Assembly: GCA_019752115.1 (NCBI GenBank)
Contig: JAIEMN010000043.1
Coordinates: forward strand, 1-64,000
Source: Gemmatimonadaceae bacterium
GTDB taxonomy: Bacteria; Gemmatimonadota; Gemmatimonadetes; Gemmatimonadales; Gemmatimonadaceae
DNA length: 64,000 nucleotides
Direction of reading: 5' to 3'
Part shown: in pieces, positions 11,405-19,955 of the stretch
How positions within the stretch are numbered: position 1 is the first letter of the stretch
Layout: the number at the start of each line of letters is the position of its first letter
Notes under the pieces: model-generated
The model's input: the letters and a program-made list of their open reading frames with translations, nothing else
Told to the model about the DNA's origin: nothing
The model's database searches: none
Program-made: the position numbers and the translations under genes

Positions 11405-11512
11405 TAACCCCCGAGAGCTCAGGGCGTAGAAAGTCAGGGGGGAGAGATCAGGACCGCGGTGGCTGTCCTGAGCTCTCCCCCTGATTTTCTGCCCCCTGAG
11501 CTCTCAGGGGTT
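11405..11512. repeat. TAACCCC...GGGGTT palindromic element, copy A
   Basis: A 108-bp imperfect palindrome beginning TAACCCCCGAGAGCTCAGGG and ending CCCTGAGCTCTCAGGGGTT. The left arm reads as three degenerate ~15-bp units each containing TCAGGG or TCAGGA, and the right arm mirrors them with a ~10-bp loop near 11455-11466. Very similar elements lie at 19206-19320 and 53868-53972. This copy sits between convergent genes ending at 11372 and 11548 and could terminate both, but its repetition suggests a dispersed element. Confidence 0.9.
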
Positions 11513-11547
11513 GAGATCTCTCCGTTCGCTCGGCGCCTTCGAACCGC

Positions 11548-13458
11548 TCAGGAGATAGGCGCGGCGCAGGCACTCTTCGAGAGCGCCTGAATCGCCTTCG
11601 CCACCAGCTCCACGCGTCCCTTGTCCGTCGCCGACGCCTTGTCGGCCTGGATCGCCGGCACGAGGGCGGCGAGGGCGGTGTTGCGATTGCCGCAGCCCCC
11701 GCGCTCGGCGGCGGTCAGTCCATCGCGGATCTCCTTGATGCGATTCGCCGCGAGCCCGCTGTTCCGCTCGAGCTGGTCGAGATACGCCCGCGCCAGCGCA
11801 AAGCTCGGCGGCCACACCGTGTGCGGCTGTTCCTGCGCGTTGAACTGCTCGTAGCGTACGGTCTTGGCCGCGTCGATCTCGTTCTGCGACAGATACGCGC
11901 TCGGCGTGAGCTCGTGCACATCGAGACCGCGCTGTTCGTCGCTCGAGATGATGTGGCCGTTGTACCAGTACGTGCTCCAGTAGCCGCCGCCCGGGCCGCG
12001 ATCGAAGAAGCCGATCTCGATCGGATGCGCCGGATCGGTGAAGTCGAACACCGTGGCGCCGCCCATGTAGAACGCCTGCACCATGATGTCACGCCCCGGC
12101 ACCGGAATCAGTGAGCCGTTGTGTGCGGTGCAGATCTCATCGTTCGCCTGTGGCGCGGGCATCTTGTAGTAGCTCTTGAACTTGAGCTCGCCCTTCTCGA
12201 CGGTGAAGATCGCGTTGCCGCCCCACTCGAGCTTGTCGGTCGAACGGCAGCGCGGCGCGCTGCCACCGCCCCATTCGTCGGAGAAGAGGAGCTTGCTGCC
12301 GTCGTTGCTGAACGTGGCCGAGTGCCAGAAGGACATGTTCGAGTCGGCGACACTCTTGAGCCGCTTCGGGTTCTTCGGGTCGCGCACATCGAACAGCAGG
12401 CCGTAGCCGGCGCACGCGCCGCCGGCATAGCCCGAGCCGGGATACGCCGTGATGTCATGGCAGCCGCTCTGACCGATGGCCGGACCAGCCGGCGGCGCAC
12501 CGCGCCCAGGCGCTGCGCCCGGCGCACCCGGCGCCCCACCGCGTCCCGCCCCACCGGGGCCGCCACGACCGCCGCGCGCCCCCGTGTCACTCGGCGGCGG
12601 CGCATGCACGGTACGCCCCGACAGGTCCGCGAGCAGATGCGGCGAGTTCACCACCGCCGCCTTCTCCGGATTTTTGAGCGGCACCTTGATCACTTCAATG
12701 CGGAACCGCGCGCTCGCCGAGTCACCGGCCGGCGCATCCTGGCAGCCGGCGAGCTCCTTCGAGGAGCGCACCGACGAGTAGCCGGAGACGTACACGTAGA
12801 TGTTGTTCTTGTCGTTCGGATCCTGCACCAGCGAGTTCGTGTGCGAGCCGCGGCACGTCTGCACGTTGGTGACGAGGCGCGGCTTGCTCTTGTCGCTGAT
12901 GTCGAAGATGCGCACACCGCGGAAGCGCTCCATGCTCACCGTGTCGGTGATCGGTGTGCTGCCGCAGTCGTTGCGCGCGCCCTGCCCTTCACCGGAAATG
13001 AAGAGCAGGTTGCCGTAGACCGTCGGATCGCCCTGCTGCGTGGGGCACAGGAAACTCGACACCATCTTGGGCGCGCGCGGATTGGTGCCGTCCCAGATGA
13101 TGATGCCGCGGTAGTTCCCCTGAATGATGTAGTTGCCGCTGAAGGCGAGATCGGAGCCCGTGGCCCCGCGCCCGGTGAAGCCTTCGGGCGCCGGCGAATT
13201 GGAGAGCAGCTTCATGTTGAACGCCGCCACCCCCGCTTCGTCGGCTGCCGCCCCCGGCTTGAGCCCGATGCGCGGATCCGGGTTGGGCGCCTTGGCGCTC
13301 TCCGGATACTTCATGGCCGGCGACTCACTGAGGGACACGTCGCCGGTGATCGTGGTGCCATCGGCCGGCGTCGGCGTCGCGCCGGGGGTAGCTGCACGCG
13401 CGCAGGCAAGCACCGCGAGCGACCCGATCGCGGGGAGGAGCAGAGATCGACGCATCAT
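11548..13458 (-). CDS. LVIVD-repeat propeller lipoprotein with Gly/Pro insert
   Basis: Exported protein of 636 residues. MMRRSLLLPAIGSLAVLAC gives a lipobox at Cys19. The body has LVIVD-type propeller repeats (GVRIFDISDKSKPRLV, GLLFDVRDPKNPKRLK, ATVFDFTDPAHPIEI), a fold found in surface proteins with unclear ligands. A low-complexity segment of about 35 Gly/Pro/Ala/Arg residues (near 292-326) interrupts it, and about 100 C-terminal residues look helical. The start lies 8 bp after the stop of the DUF305 gene, so the two form an operon. No enzymatic motif was recognised. Confidence 0.8.
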   Translation of the reverse strand: MMRRSLLLPAIGSLAVLACARAATPGATPTPADGTTITGDVSLSESPAMKYPESAKAPNPDPRIGLKPGAAADEAGVAAFNMKLLSNSPAPEGFTGRGATGSDLAFSGNYIIQGNYRGIIIWDGTNPRAPKMVSSFLCPTQQGDPTVYGNLLFISGEGQGARNDCGSTPITDTVSMERFRGVRIFDISDKSKPRLVTNVQTCRGSHTNSLVQDPNDKNNIYVYVSGYSSVRSSKELAGCQDAPAGDSASARFRIEVIKVPLKNPEKAAVVNSPHLLADLSGRTVHAPPPSDTGARGGRGGPGGAGRGGAPGAPGAAPGRGAPPAGPAIGQSGCHDITAYPGSGYAGGACAGYGLLFDVRDPKNPKRLKSVADSNMSFWHSATFSNDGSKLLFSDEWGGGSAPRCRSTDKLEWGGNAIFTVEKGELKFKSYYKMPAPQANDEICTAHNGSLIPVPGRDIMVQAFYMGGATVFDFTDPAHPIEIGFFDRGPGGGYWSTYWYNGHIISSDEQRGLDVHELTPSAYLSQNEIDAAKTVRYEQFNAQEQPHTVWPPSFALARAYLDQLERNSGLAANRIKEIRDGLTAAERGGCGNRNTALAALVPAIQADKASATDKGRVELVAKAIQALSKSACAAPIS

Positions 13459-13466
13459 CCGTGTGG

Positions 13467-14156
13467 TCAGAGGGGAGGAACGGTTTCGAGCATCCGCAAC
13501 ATCATCGTGATCTCGGCGGACTGATCCGACACCACATCATTCGCAAAGCGAAACACGGTTTCGTCATGCCCCGCGTTGCCATTCGACAGCAGCGTCTTCA
13601 CCATGTCGATCGCGCCGCGATGATGACCGATCATGCCGGTGAGAAAGAGGCGATCGAAACGCGAGCCGCGCGCCTTGTCCAACTCGGCCATCTGCTCGTC
13701 GGTGAGCATGCCGGGCATCATCATCTCGTGCACCATGTCACCCATCTTCATGACGTGGCGCGTGGCGTTGGAATCAGGCACATCCTGCTTTCGTTCGCGC
13801 AGCCAGCGACGCATCATCGCGATCTCGTCGCTCTGGGCCGCCATGATGCGCAGGCACAGGCGCTGCACATCGGCGCGCGCGCCGTGACTCGCCGCCCAGC
13901 CGGCCATGATCACGGCCTGGGCGTGGTGCGGGATCATCCCCTGCATGAACTCCACATCGGCCGGCGCAAAGGCGCGGGCCGCACTGTCGGCGGTCGCGAG
14001 GGCGGTCTTGGTGGCCGCCGAGCCGGGCACCACCACACCGGCGCCGGCGGCCAGCACGATGGGCTTGGCCGCGGGCGCCGAGGCGCAGCCCCCGAGCAGC
14101 ACCGCCGTCGCTCCCCACAGCAACCGGCGCGGGGCCGGCCATACGGGCTTGGTCAT
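13467..14156 (-). CDS. DUF305 lipoprotein
   Basis: A 229-residue lipoprotein from the ATG at 14156 (lipobox VLLGGC). Two DUF305 repeats are plain: FMQGMIPHHAQAVIMAGW and FLTGMIGHHRGAIDMVKTL, each with an HH pair and surrounding Met residues, plus a Met-rich centre (HVMKMGDMVHEMMMPGM). DUF305 proteins are ferritin-like helical proteins often found with copper-handling genes; the His/Met richness fits metal binding but no metal can be assigned. It is the first gene of a two-gene operon with the LVIVD lipoprotein. Confidence 0.88.
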   Translation of the reverse strand: MTKPVWPAPRRLLWGATAVLLGGCASAPAAKPIVLAAGAGVVVPGSAATKTALATADSAARAFAPADVEFMQGMIPHHAQAVIMAGWAASHGARADVQRLCLRIMAAQSDEIAMMRRWLRERKQDVPDSNATRHVMKMGDMVHEMMMPGMLTDEQMAELDKARGSRFDRLFLTGMIGHHRGAIDMVKTLLSNGNAGHDETVFRFANDVVSDQSAEITMMLRMLETVPPL

Positions 14157-14204
14157 GCCCGAGTATACGCCCAACCCCTCATTGTCGCTCGGTCCCACTG
14201 AACG

Positions 14205-14294
14205 GCTCGCACAGAGCACACAAAGCGCCACAGGGGACACAGAGAACGCCGGTTCTCAGTGCCCCCTGTGGCACCCTGCGCCCTCTGTGCGAGC
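14205..14294. terminator. Imperfect hairpin built of CACAGAG-like units
   Basis: A 90-bp inverted repeat starting GCTCGCACAGAG and ending CTCTGTGCGAGC, with GCCACAGGGG matched by CCCCCTGTGGC inside. The arm repeats a CACAGAG/CACAGGG motif several times. It follows the DUF1801 gene at 14302 on the minus strand and precedes the DUF305 gene start, so it may end the upstream transcript. Related sequence (CCTCTGTGCGAG) recurs at about 14740-14752, before the start of the DUF1801 gene. Confidence 0.7.
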
Positions 14295-14301
14295 AGTTCC
14301 G

Positions 14302-14709
14302 CTAACCCTTCCCCGGCATCGCGCTGGCCTGCCGCACCCACTCACAGAAGCGTGCCTCGTCGAGCACGTCGTCCTTGTGAATGTCCAGATGCCGTGCCTC
14401 GGGGTTCGTGGACAGCCCGGGCGGATGCGGCTGCAGGTACGCGCCGCGCAGGAAGGCAACCTTCACGTACTTCGGGAAGCAGTGCAGGCTCAGAAAGAAC
14501 CCCTGCCCCGGCACGCCGTAGTACGGCGAGTTCGACTTCACCGCCTTGTGGACATCCGGAAGCGTCGCCGTCACGAGCGCATCGATCTGCTGACCGACGC
14601 GCTTCTTCCACCCCGGCATCGCCTCGAGATACGCGTGCACCGGCGCATCCCCATCGCCCTTGGCGATCCGCGGATTCCCTCCCGCCAACAGCACCGGCTT
14701 CTCAGACAT
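14302..14709 (-). CDS. DUF1801 protein
   Basis: Small cytoplasmic protein of 135 residues with the DUF1801/YdhG-like pattern, including SNSPYYGVPGQGFFLSLHCF followed by KYVKVAFLRGAYL. The same superfamily includes Fra-type iron-binding proteins, but no metal ligands can be assigned here with confidence. ATG at 14709. It stands alone between two minus-strand transcription units, with repeat-rich spacers on both sides. Confidence 0.8.
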   Translation of the reverse strand: MSEKPVLLAGGNPRIAKGDGDAPVHAYLEAMPGWKKRVGQQIDALVTATLPDVHKAVKSNSPYYGVPGQGFFLSLHCFPKYVKVAFLRGAYLQPHPPGLSTNPEARHLDIHKDDVLDEARFCEWVRQASAMPGKG

Positions 14710-14758
14710 ACACCCCTCTGTGTATCTCCGTGCTCCCTGTGCCTCTGTGCGAGACGCT

Positions 14759-14786
14759 CAGAGTCTCAGAGTCTCAGAGTCTCACA
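14759..14786. repeat. 8-bp tandem repeat CTCAGAGT (x3)
   Basis: Three perfect copies of CTCAGAGT followed by a partial fourth (CTCA) lie just after the stop of the cis-prenyltransferase gene, in a spacer that also carries CTGTGCCTCTGTGCGAGA-type sequence. No hairpin with a U-tract is evident, so its role is unknown. Confidence 0.75.
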
Positions 14787-15456
14787 CCCCAACCGGCTTC
14801 CCCACATCACCATAACGCCGTTCTCTCCCCCCGAAGTCGGAGAAAACCTGATCCAGCTCCTGCGTGGTGAGATCCGGGAAGTAGCAATCGAGGAACGCCA
14901 GCTCCGCGTACGCGCACTCCCAGAGCAGGAAGTCCGACAACCGGCGCTCGCCGCCCGTGCGGATCAGCAGATCGACGTTCGGCAGCAGCGGCTCGCGCGG
15001 ATGCTCGAAGCCGGCGGCGTCCACGTGCGCAAAGGCCTCGCGGATCTGCGCCTTGCTCGAGTAGTCGATCGCGACCCGCAGGTGCATGCGCGTGCCGTGC
15101 GCCGTGCGCGCCTCGGCCTCTTCCATCTTGGCGACCAGTGCGGCCGGCAGGCGGTCGCGGCGGCCAATGATCGACAGGCGAATGCCGTGCTGCAGCAGCT
15201 CGGCGAGCTGGCGCTCCAGGTGCGACGCAAACAGCTCCATCAGGAAGCCCACTTCTTCGCGCGGGCGCTTCCAGTTGTCGCTGGAGAAGGCGTAGAGCGT
15301 GAGGTGCTTGACCCCCGCCTTGGCGCAGTAGGCCACGACTTCGCGCGCGGTCTGCGCGCCGCGGGCGTGCCCCATCCAGCGCGGACGCGCGCGGCGGGAG
15401 GCCCAGCGGCCATTGCCGTCCATGATCAGTGCGACGTGATTCGGCGCGGTACTCAT
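14782..15456 (-). CDS. uppS: Isoprenyl (undecaprenyl) diphosphate synthase
   Basis: Cis-prenyltransferase of 224 residues that extends farnesyl diphosphate with isopentenyl units to make the C55 carrier for cell-wall polymers. The P-loop motif ALIMDGNGRWA with its catalytic Asp is near the N-terminus, followed by FSSDNWKRP and the C-terminal signature RTGGERRLSDFLLWECAYAE. The ATG at 15456 shares one base with the stop of the upstream HTH regulator (TGATG) and gives a normal N-terminus. Relatives are usually 230-260 residues, so this is slightly short but has every motif. Confidence 0.94.
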   Translation of the reverse strand: MSTAPNHVALIMDGNGRWASRRARPRWMGHARGAQTAREVVAYCAKAGVKHLTLYAFSSDNWKRPREEVGFLMELFASHLERQLAELLQHGIRLSIIGRRDRLPAALVAKMEEAEARTAHGTRMHLRVAIDYSSKAQIREAFAHVDAAGFEHPREPLLPNVDLLIRTGGERRLSDFLLWECAYAELAFLDCYFPDLTTQELDQVFSDFGGRERRYGDVGKPVGV

Positions 15457-15752
15457 CAGTTGCCTCCAACGCGCCGGATCAGCGCTTCCATGTGGGCGAG
15501 GTATTGCTCCAGCGCAAGACGACCAGCCGGGGCGAGGCGATACTCCGTGCGGGGGACCCGTCCTTCGTAGCCCTTGGTGCACGTGATGTACCCGGCGTCT
15601 TCGAGCTTCCGGGCGTGGACCGAGACGTTGCCGTCGGAGGTCTCGAGCAGCGCCTTGAGCTCGTTGAAGCTCAACGACGGGTGCACCGCCAGGGCGCTGA
15701 CGATGGCCAGCCGGACGCGTTCGTGGATGACCCGATCGAGGGCGAGGGGCAT
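15456..15752 (-). CDS. Winged-helix transcriptional regulator (HTH_34-type)
   Basis: A 98-residue regulator from ATG 15752, preceded by GGGGA at a good distance. RLAIVSALAVHPSLSFNELKALL, shown here by its ends only (RLAIVSAL and NELKALL), plus SVHARKLEDAGYI and RVPRTEYRLAPAG form the MarR/ArsR-like winged helix. It probably represses its own transcript. An alternative GTG at 15851 would overlap the upstream gene's stop and add 33 low-complexity residues. It sits between a membrane protein gene and uppS in one minus-strand operon. Confidence 0.85.
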   Translation of the reverse strand: MPLALDRVIHERVRLAIVSALAVHPSLSFNELKALLETSDGNVSVHARKLEDAGYITCTKGYEGRVPRTEYRLAPAGRLALEQYLAHMEALIRRVGGN

Positions 15753-15843
15753 GGTGACATCCCCATCGATGGACGTCAGCGTAGGCCGCGCCGGGGGGGC
15801 GGCCGGAGGGGTCCGCCGAGCGCGGGCCGCGTTGTCGCCGCGA

Positions 15844-16500
15844 TCAGCCACCGTGCCTCCGGGCGATATGGATCCCAACGCCGACCTGGAATCCGCCAAA
15901 ACCAAGCGCCATCATCACGTCACCATTAAGCATCGGTAGGAACAGTGTGAGTACACCGAGGGCCAGAAAGCCCATACCCATCAAGGGGACGGCCCGAACC
16001 GAGTAGGCACCGGCGGTCGTGATCGCCACGCCGTAGAGCAGCAGCCAGAGCCCGGGGAGGACGTGGTGCACCAACCGGGGGGTGAGGCGCTGCGCCAGGT
16101 CGGGGGAGAGTGGGTCCACGATCGCCAGGGTGAGCAGCGCCCCGGCGACGATCGCCGGCCAGAAGCTGAGCAGGAACTTCCGGGCGGGCACGTTGAACAG
16201 GCGCCCCCCGGGGGCACCGCCCGCCTCCCGCACCCGTCGGCGGATCTTGAGCACCGCCGTCACGGCGCCCAGCAGCGACGACGTGGCCGCCGTGGCGATC
16301 CACACCAGCAGCCAGCGGTCCGGCGAGGGCTGCCGACTGGCCGTCGCGGCCGCGACCAGCGCCGTCGCCCCCACGCCCACCAGTCCCCACCCCGGCACGT
16401 CGGTGAACGACGCGGCGCCCTCCATGGTCCGTCGAATGAACGACAGATCCTGCAACGCCCGGTCGTGGAGCGCCGGCGGGTCATGACGGGGAGCGGCCAT
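15844..16500 (-). CDS. Four-to-five-TM membrane protein of unknown function
   Basis: Predicted inner-membrane protein of 218 residues. Hydrophobic segments include LVGVGATALVAAAT, WLLVWIATAATSSLLGAV, FLLSFWPAIVAGALLTLAIV, LPGLWLLLYGVAITTAG and GMGFLALGVLTLFL. The N-terminal ~35 residues are charged. It is co-transcribed with the HTH_34-type regulator downstream, a pairing seen for small membrane protein/regulator operons; the likely stimulus is unknown. The ATG at 16500 is preferred, with an in-frame ATG at 16548 as alternative. Neither has a strong ribosome-binding site. Confidence 0.75.
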   Translation of the reverse strand: MAAPRHDPPALHDRALQDLSFIRRTMEGAASFTDVPGWGLVGVGATALVAAATASRQPSPDRWLLVWIATAATSSLLGAVTAVLKIRRRVREAGGAPGGRLFNVPARKFLLSFWPAIVAGALLTLAIVDPLSPDLAQRLTPRLVHHVLPGLWLLLYGVAITTAGAYSVRAVPLMGMGFLALGVLTLFLPMLNGDVMMALGFGGFQVGVGIHIARRHGG

Positions 16501-16646
16501 AGCCCGCAGTCTCGTGGGGGCGAGGTCACCGGTCAAGTACTTTTCCATAAAAAGCGGCACCCAGCCATGCGTCGTTTTGATCCGCCATTTCGCACCCCGC
16601 CCCATTACGATGCAGCAGCTCAACCGCCTCCTGCTGCCCCGCTGTC

Positions 16647-18218
16647 GTGACCGCACCCGCCGCACCGCGCCCCACTCCTGACGAGGTCCTCCGCGACGTC
16701 TTCGGCTACACCGAATTCCGTCCCGGTCAGCGCGAAGTCATCGACGCCGTCCTCAACGGCCGCGACTGCATCGCGCTCATGCCCACCGGCGCCGGCAAGT
16801 CGCTCACCTACCAGCTCCCCGCACGGCTGCTGGGCGGCACGGTGCTCGTCATTTCGCCGCTCATCTCCCTCATGAAGGACCAGGTCGATGCGGTCGCCGA
16901 ACTGGGCTATCGCGTCACCGCCATCAACTCCACGCTCGATCCCGACGAGCGCCGCCTGCGACTCGACGCCTTCCGCCGCGGTGACTACGAGCTGGTCTAC
17001 CTCGCGCCCGAAGCGCTCGACGGCTACCTCGGCGACTTCGTGCAGGGGTGCCCCATCTCGCTGCTGGTGGTCGACGAAGCCCACTGCATCAGCCAGTGGG
17101 GGCACGACTTCCGCCCCAGCTATCGCCGCCTGCAGGGGCTCAAGCAGCAGCTCGACGTCCCGGTGCTCGCGCTCACCGCGACCGCCACCCGCGACGTGGC
17201 GCGCGACATCCTGCGGCAGCTCGGCATGAAGAAGCCGGCCGGCTTCAAGGGCTCGTTCTTCCGCCCCAACCTGCGCATCGGCGTGCGCAAGAAGGGCCAG
17301 GGCGGCAACACGCGGCAGGAGATCCTCACCATCGTGCGCAAGCACGCCGGCGAGAGCGGCATCGTGTACTGCCAGAGCCGCAAGAGCGTGGAGCAAACCA
17401 CGGACTTTCTGGTGGAGCACGGCATCAAGGCGCTGCCGTATCACGCCGGCCTGTCACCCGAAGAGCGCGCCAGGAATCAGGAAGCCTTTCAGCTCGACGA
17501 CTGTGACGTCGTGGTCGCGACCATCGCCTTCGGCATGGGGATCGACAAGCCGAACGTGCGCTTCGTGATCCACCGCGACATGCCCAAGGACATCGAAAGC
17601 TGGTATCAGGAGATCGGCCGCGCCGGGCGCGATGGTCTGCCCAGCGATTGCATCACCTTCTATTCCTGGGCCGACGTCATGCTGCACGAGCGCTTCCTCG
17701 ACAAGCTCGAGGATGACGCCCTGCGTGAGCGCGCGCACCGCGCCACCGTGTCGCTCTTCGAACTCATGGAGCGCAAGACGTGCCGCCATCGCGCGCTCGT
17801 GGCGCACTTTGATGAGGCGATCGACGCCTGCGGCGCGTCGTGTGATCACTGCTCGGGGCAGAGCGTCGAGGCGCAGCTCGCCGAGTGGGCCGAGGAGGCG
17901 CGGGTGGCAGCGGGGCCGTTCCGCCGCAGTGCGGGGAGCAGCAAGGGCCCCAAGGTGCCGAGCAAGACCGCCTTCGAGGCGAATACGCTCGATGCCGATG
18001 ATCGCGCGCTCTTCGATGCCCTGCGCGCGCGCCGCCGTGAACTCGCCGACGAGGCGGGCGTGCCGGCCTACATCGTGTTTGGCGATCGCGTGCTGCTGGA
18101 GATGGTTGCCCGCAAGCCCACCACGCGCAGCCAGCTGCTGCAGGTCCCCGGCGTGGGGCAAGCCAAACTCGAGCACTACGGCGACGACTTTCTGGAAGTC
18201 ATCGCGAACTACAGCTGA
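16647..18218 (+). CDS. recQ: RecQ-family ATP-dependent DNA helicase, short form
   Basis: 523-residue 3'-5' DNA helicase acting in recombination and fork repair. Walker A MPTGAGKS (45-52), DEAH box (143-146), [12 protein letters not shown], and motif [12 protein letters not shown] are present. The zinc site has Cys379, 395, 399 and 402, and an HRDC domain spans about 449-523. Only about 46 residues separate zinc site and HRDC, so the winged-helix part of the RQC region found in E. coli RecQ (609 residues) is missing. The start is GTG at 16647; a nearby ATG at 16610 is out of frame. Confidence 0.94.
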   Translation: MTAPAAPRPTPDEVLRDVFGYTEFRPGQREVIDAVLNGRDCIALMPTGAGKSLTYQLPARLLGGTVLVISPLISLMKDQVDAVAELGYRVTAINSTLDPDERRLRLDAFRRGDYELVYLAPEALDGYLGDFVQGCPISLLVVDEAHCISQWGHDFRPSYRRLQGLKQQLDVPVLALTATATRDVARDILRQLGMKKPAGFKGSFFRPNLRIGVRKKGQGGNTRQEILTIVRKHAGESGIVYCQSRKSVEQTTDFLVEHGIKALPYHAGLSPEERARNQEAFQLDDCDVVVATIAFGMGIDKPNVRFVIHRDMPKDIESWYQEIGRAGRDGLPSDCITFYSWADVMLHERFLDKLEDDALRERAHRATVSLFELMERKTCRHRALVAHFDEAIDACGASCDHCSGQSVEAQLAEWAEEARVAAGPFRRSAGSSKGPKVPSKTAFEANTLDADDRALFDALRARRRELADEAGVPAYIVFGDRVLLEMVARKPTTRSQLLQVPGVGQAKLEHYGDDFLEVIANYS

Positions 18219-18224
18219 GCGTCG

Positions 18225-18542
18225 CTAGACGGGGAGCAGCGCACGCTCGAGGGCCGCGGCCAGGAGCACCCCGACCGCGTACATCGCCACGTCGAGCGGA
18301 TCGAAGGTGCGCCCAAGCAGCGGAATACCCACACGCTGCGCCAGCTCGGCCGCCGCGCATCCCGCAAACACGAGAGCGGCCTTCATCCACCACGGCCGCA
18401 GTCGCGTCCATCGGCCGTCTTCGCGACAGAGCAGAAAGTAGAACGCGAACGGGACCGCCACGTCGGCGAACCAGTTCGCGTAGGCGGCACGCCAGCCGAG
18501 TGGCAGGTGCGCGCGCACATTCACCACGAAGAGTGCCGCCAC
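18225..18542 (-). CDS. VanZ-like small membrane protein
   Basis: At least 105 residues, GTG at 18542, with VanZ-type features: transmembrane segments and the C-terminal signature AAELAQRVGIPLLGRTFDP followed by LDVAMYAVG. The GTG start cuts into the first hydrophobic segment (LIPILGV precedes it in frame), so translation may begin further upstream, perhaps at a CTG overlapping the stop of the b562-like gene at 18584. Function in the family is unclear; VanZ gives low-level teicoplanin resistance in enterococci. The stop is 6 bp from the convergent recQ stop. Confidence 0.65.
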   Translation of the reverse strand: MAALFVVNVRAHLPLGWRAAYANWFADVAVPFAFYFLLCREDGRWTRLRPWWMKAALVFAGCAAAELAQRVGIPLLGRTFDPLDVAMYAVGVLLAAALERALLPV

Positions 18543-18583
18543 GCCCAGAATCGGAATCAGGGCGAGGCGGCCACGACGCTCGG

Positions 18584-19045
18584 TCAGCGCAGCCCCGGCG
18601 GCGCACCCGCCTTGCGGATGCGGTACTCCTTGTGCCCTTCGCGCTGCTCCTTCTTCATCTCGTCGATGATGGCCACGGCATCGGTGTTCTTGCCGGCCTT
18701 CACCGCCGCTTCGAGCTTGTCGACCGTGACGAGCAGGTCCTTGATCCCCTGCTGGTAGCCGGCCACGAACTTGGCCTGCTCGGCGACCGGGACCTGCTGC
18801 TTCTTCTCGGGCTCGAGCGCGAGCGCGGCCTTGGCGTTGGTCTTGATCGTGGCGATCAGCTCGAGGGTGTTGGCGTTCTTCGACGGGTCGTCGATCTGGC
18901 GGCCAACGGCCTTAAAGGCAGTGTTCATCGCCGCCATCTTCTTGCCGAGGGGCGTCTTCGGCTCCTCATCCTGGGCAAAGGCCGGGCGGGCGAGGGCAAT
19001 GGCGAGGACACAGGCCGCGCCGATCTGTCGAATGCGAAGGTGCAT
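18584..19045 (-). CDS. Cytochrome b562-like periplasmic protein
   Basis: A 153-residue exported protein (signal peptide to about residue 24, ARPAFAQ). The mature part is four-helix-bundle-like and aligns with cytochrome b562: KKMAAMN places Met37 where b562 has its haem-ligand Met7, and REGHKEYR places His138 where b562 has His102 (RNAYHQKYR). It may bind one haem b and shuttle electrons in the periplasm. It is divergent from the Rieske/cytochrome b-cc operon, with palindromic copy B in the gap, which supports a respiratory link. Haem binding is inferred. Confidence 0.75.
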   Translation of the reverse strand: MHLRIRQIGAACVLAIALARPAFAQDEEPKTPLGKKMAAMNTAFKAVGRQIDDPSKNANTLELIATIKTNAKAALALEPEKKQQVPVAEQAKFVAGYQQGIKDLLVTVDKLEAAVKAGKNTDAVAIIDEMKKEQREGHKEYRIRKAGAPPGLR

Positions 19046-19418
19046 GGCGGGTTGAGACTCGAGCTTGGAGGTGGGAAGTCCTGCGTGACTACTGGAAATA
19101 CGCTCGGACCGGGATGAGTGCTGGGGCACGCATCCTTGTAGGGGTGGTACCGGGGGGTGGGACGAGAGGTTCCGGGGGGCCTGCTGATCTGAGGTCAGAC
19201 ATGAGTAACCCCCGAGAGCTCAGGGGGGAGAACGTCAGGGGGAAGAGTTCAGGACTGCCCCGCGCCCCGCTGTCCTGAGCTCTCCCCCCTGACGTTCTGC
19301 CCCCTGAGCTCTCAGGGGTTGCCATCCCCACCAGCGAACTTTCACTCCCAGACGTACTATCCCCGCCGGGACCCCCTCCCCGTCCCCCCGCTTTTGCTCC
19401 CCCGCGTCACCCCGTCGC
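19046..19418. other. 373-bp divergent intergenic region between b562-like and Rieske genes
   Basis: No coding sequence is apparent. The region contains palindromic element copy B (19206-19320) and, after it, a less GC-rich stretch with TACTAT near 19354-19359 that could be a -10 element for the Rieske operon. No Shine-Dalgarno sequence is clear before the Rieske ATG at 19419. Promoters for both divergent units should lie here. Confidence 0.5.
19206..19320. repeat. TAACCCC...GGGGTT palindromic element, copy B
   Basis: A 115-bp palindrome and the best-formed of three copies: roughly 49-bp arms with only a few mismatches around a ~16-bp GC-rich loop. It begins TAACCCCCGAGAGCTCAGGG and ends CCCTGAGCTCTCAGGGGTT. 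The arm reads as three related units (GAGAGCTCAGGGGG, GAGAACGTCAGGGGG, AAGAGTTCAGGAC). Unlike copies A and C it lies between divergent genes, so termination of a convergent transcript cannot be its only role. Flanking sequence TTGCCATCC is similar to TTGCTATCC after copy C. Confidence 0.92.
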
Positions 19419-19955
19419 ATGACCGAGCCAACTGCTGCGCCTGACCGGCGCAATTTCCTGTCAAAGGCCGCCGCGATTGTCGTCGGCGGCCTCATTTCGG
19501 TGGTCGCGCCGGTCGCCGGCGTATTCACGCTGCTCGACCCGCTCCGCCGGAAGGGCGATACCCGCGGCATGGTGCGCGTCACCGCGCTCGCCGCGCTCCC
19601 CAGCAACGGCGAGCCGCGCAAGTTTCCCGTCCTCGATACCCTCGTGGACGCCTGGAACAAGACCGAGAACGTCCCGGTCGGGTCCGTGTACGTACAGAAA
19701 ACCGGCGCCAACACCGTGCGCGTGCTCAACTCGGTGTGTCCGCACCTTGGCTGCTCGGTCGGCTTCAACGCCGCCAACAAGGGCTACTTCTGCCCGTGCC
19801 ACAAGAGCAGCTTCGCGATCGACGGCCAGATCGCCGATCCCAAGAGCCCGAGCCCGCGGGCGATGGATGAGCTCGAAGCAATCGTGAAGGACGGCGAGGT
19901 CTGGGTGAAGTTCCAGAACTTCCGGAAGGGCTCCCCCGAGAAGATCCCCGTCTGA
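19419..19955 (+). CDS. Rieske iron-sulfur protein of a bc/b6f-type complex
   Basis: 178-residue Rieske subunit that passes electrons from quinol at the Qo site to a c-type cytochrome. It has a Tat-like N-terminus (DRRNFLSKAAA) and a membrane anchor to about residue 39. The 2Fe-2S site is CPHLGC and CPCHKSSF: Cys107, His109, Cys125 and His128 as ligands, with Cys112-Cys127 as the stabilising disulfide. Its stop overlaps the start of the cytochrome b-cc gene by one base (TGATG), so the two are translationally coupled. Confidence 0.95.
   Translation: MTEPTAAPDRRNFLSKAAAIVVGGLISVVAPVAGVFTLLDPLRRKGDTRGMVRVTALAALPSNGEPRKFPVLDTLVDAWNKTENVPVGSVYVQKTGANTVRVLNSVCPHLGCSVGFNAANKGYFCPCHKSSFAIDGQIADPKSPSPRAMDELEAIVKDGEVWVKFQNFRKGSPEKIPV

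Noticed and set aside
11405-11512. Palindromic elements as tRNA or small RNA genes
   Set aside because: The sequences fold as one long hairpin, lack tRNA arm landmarks and occur in several copies.
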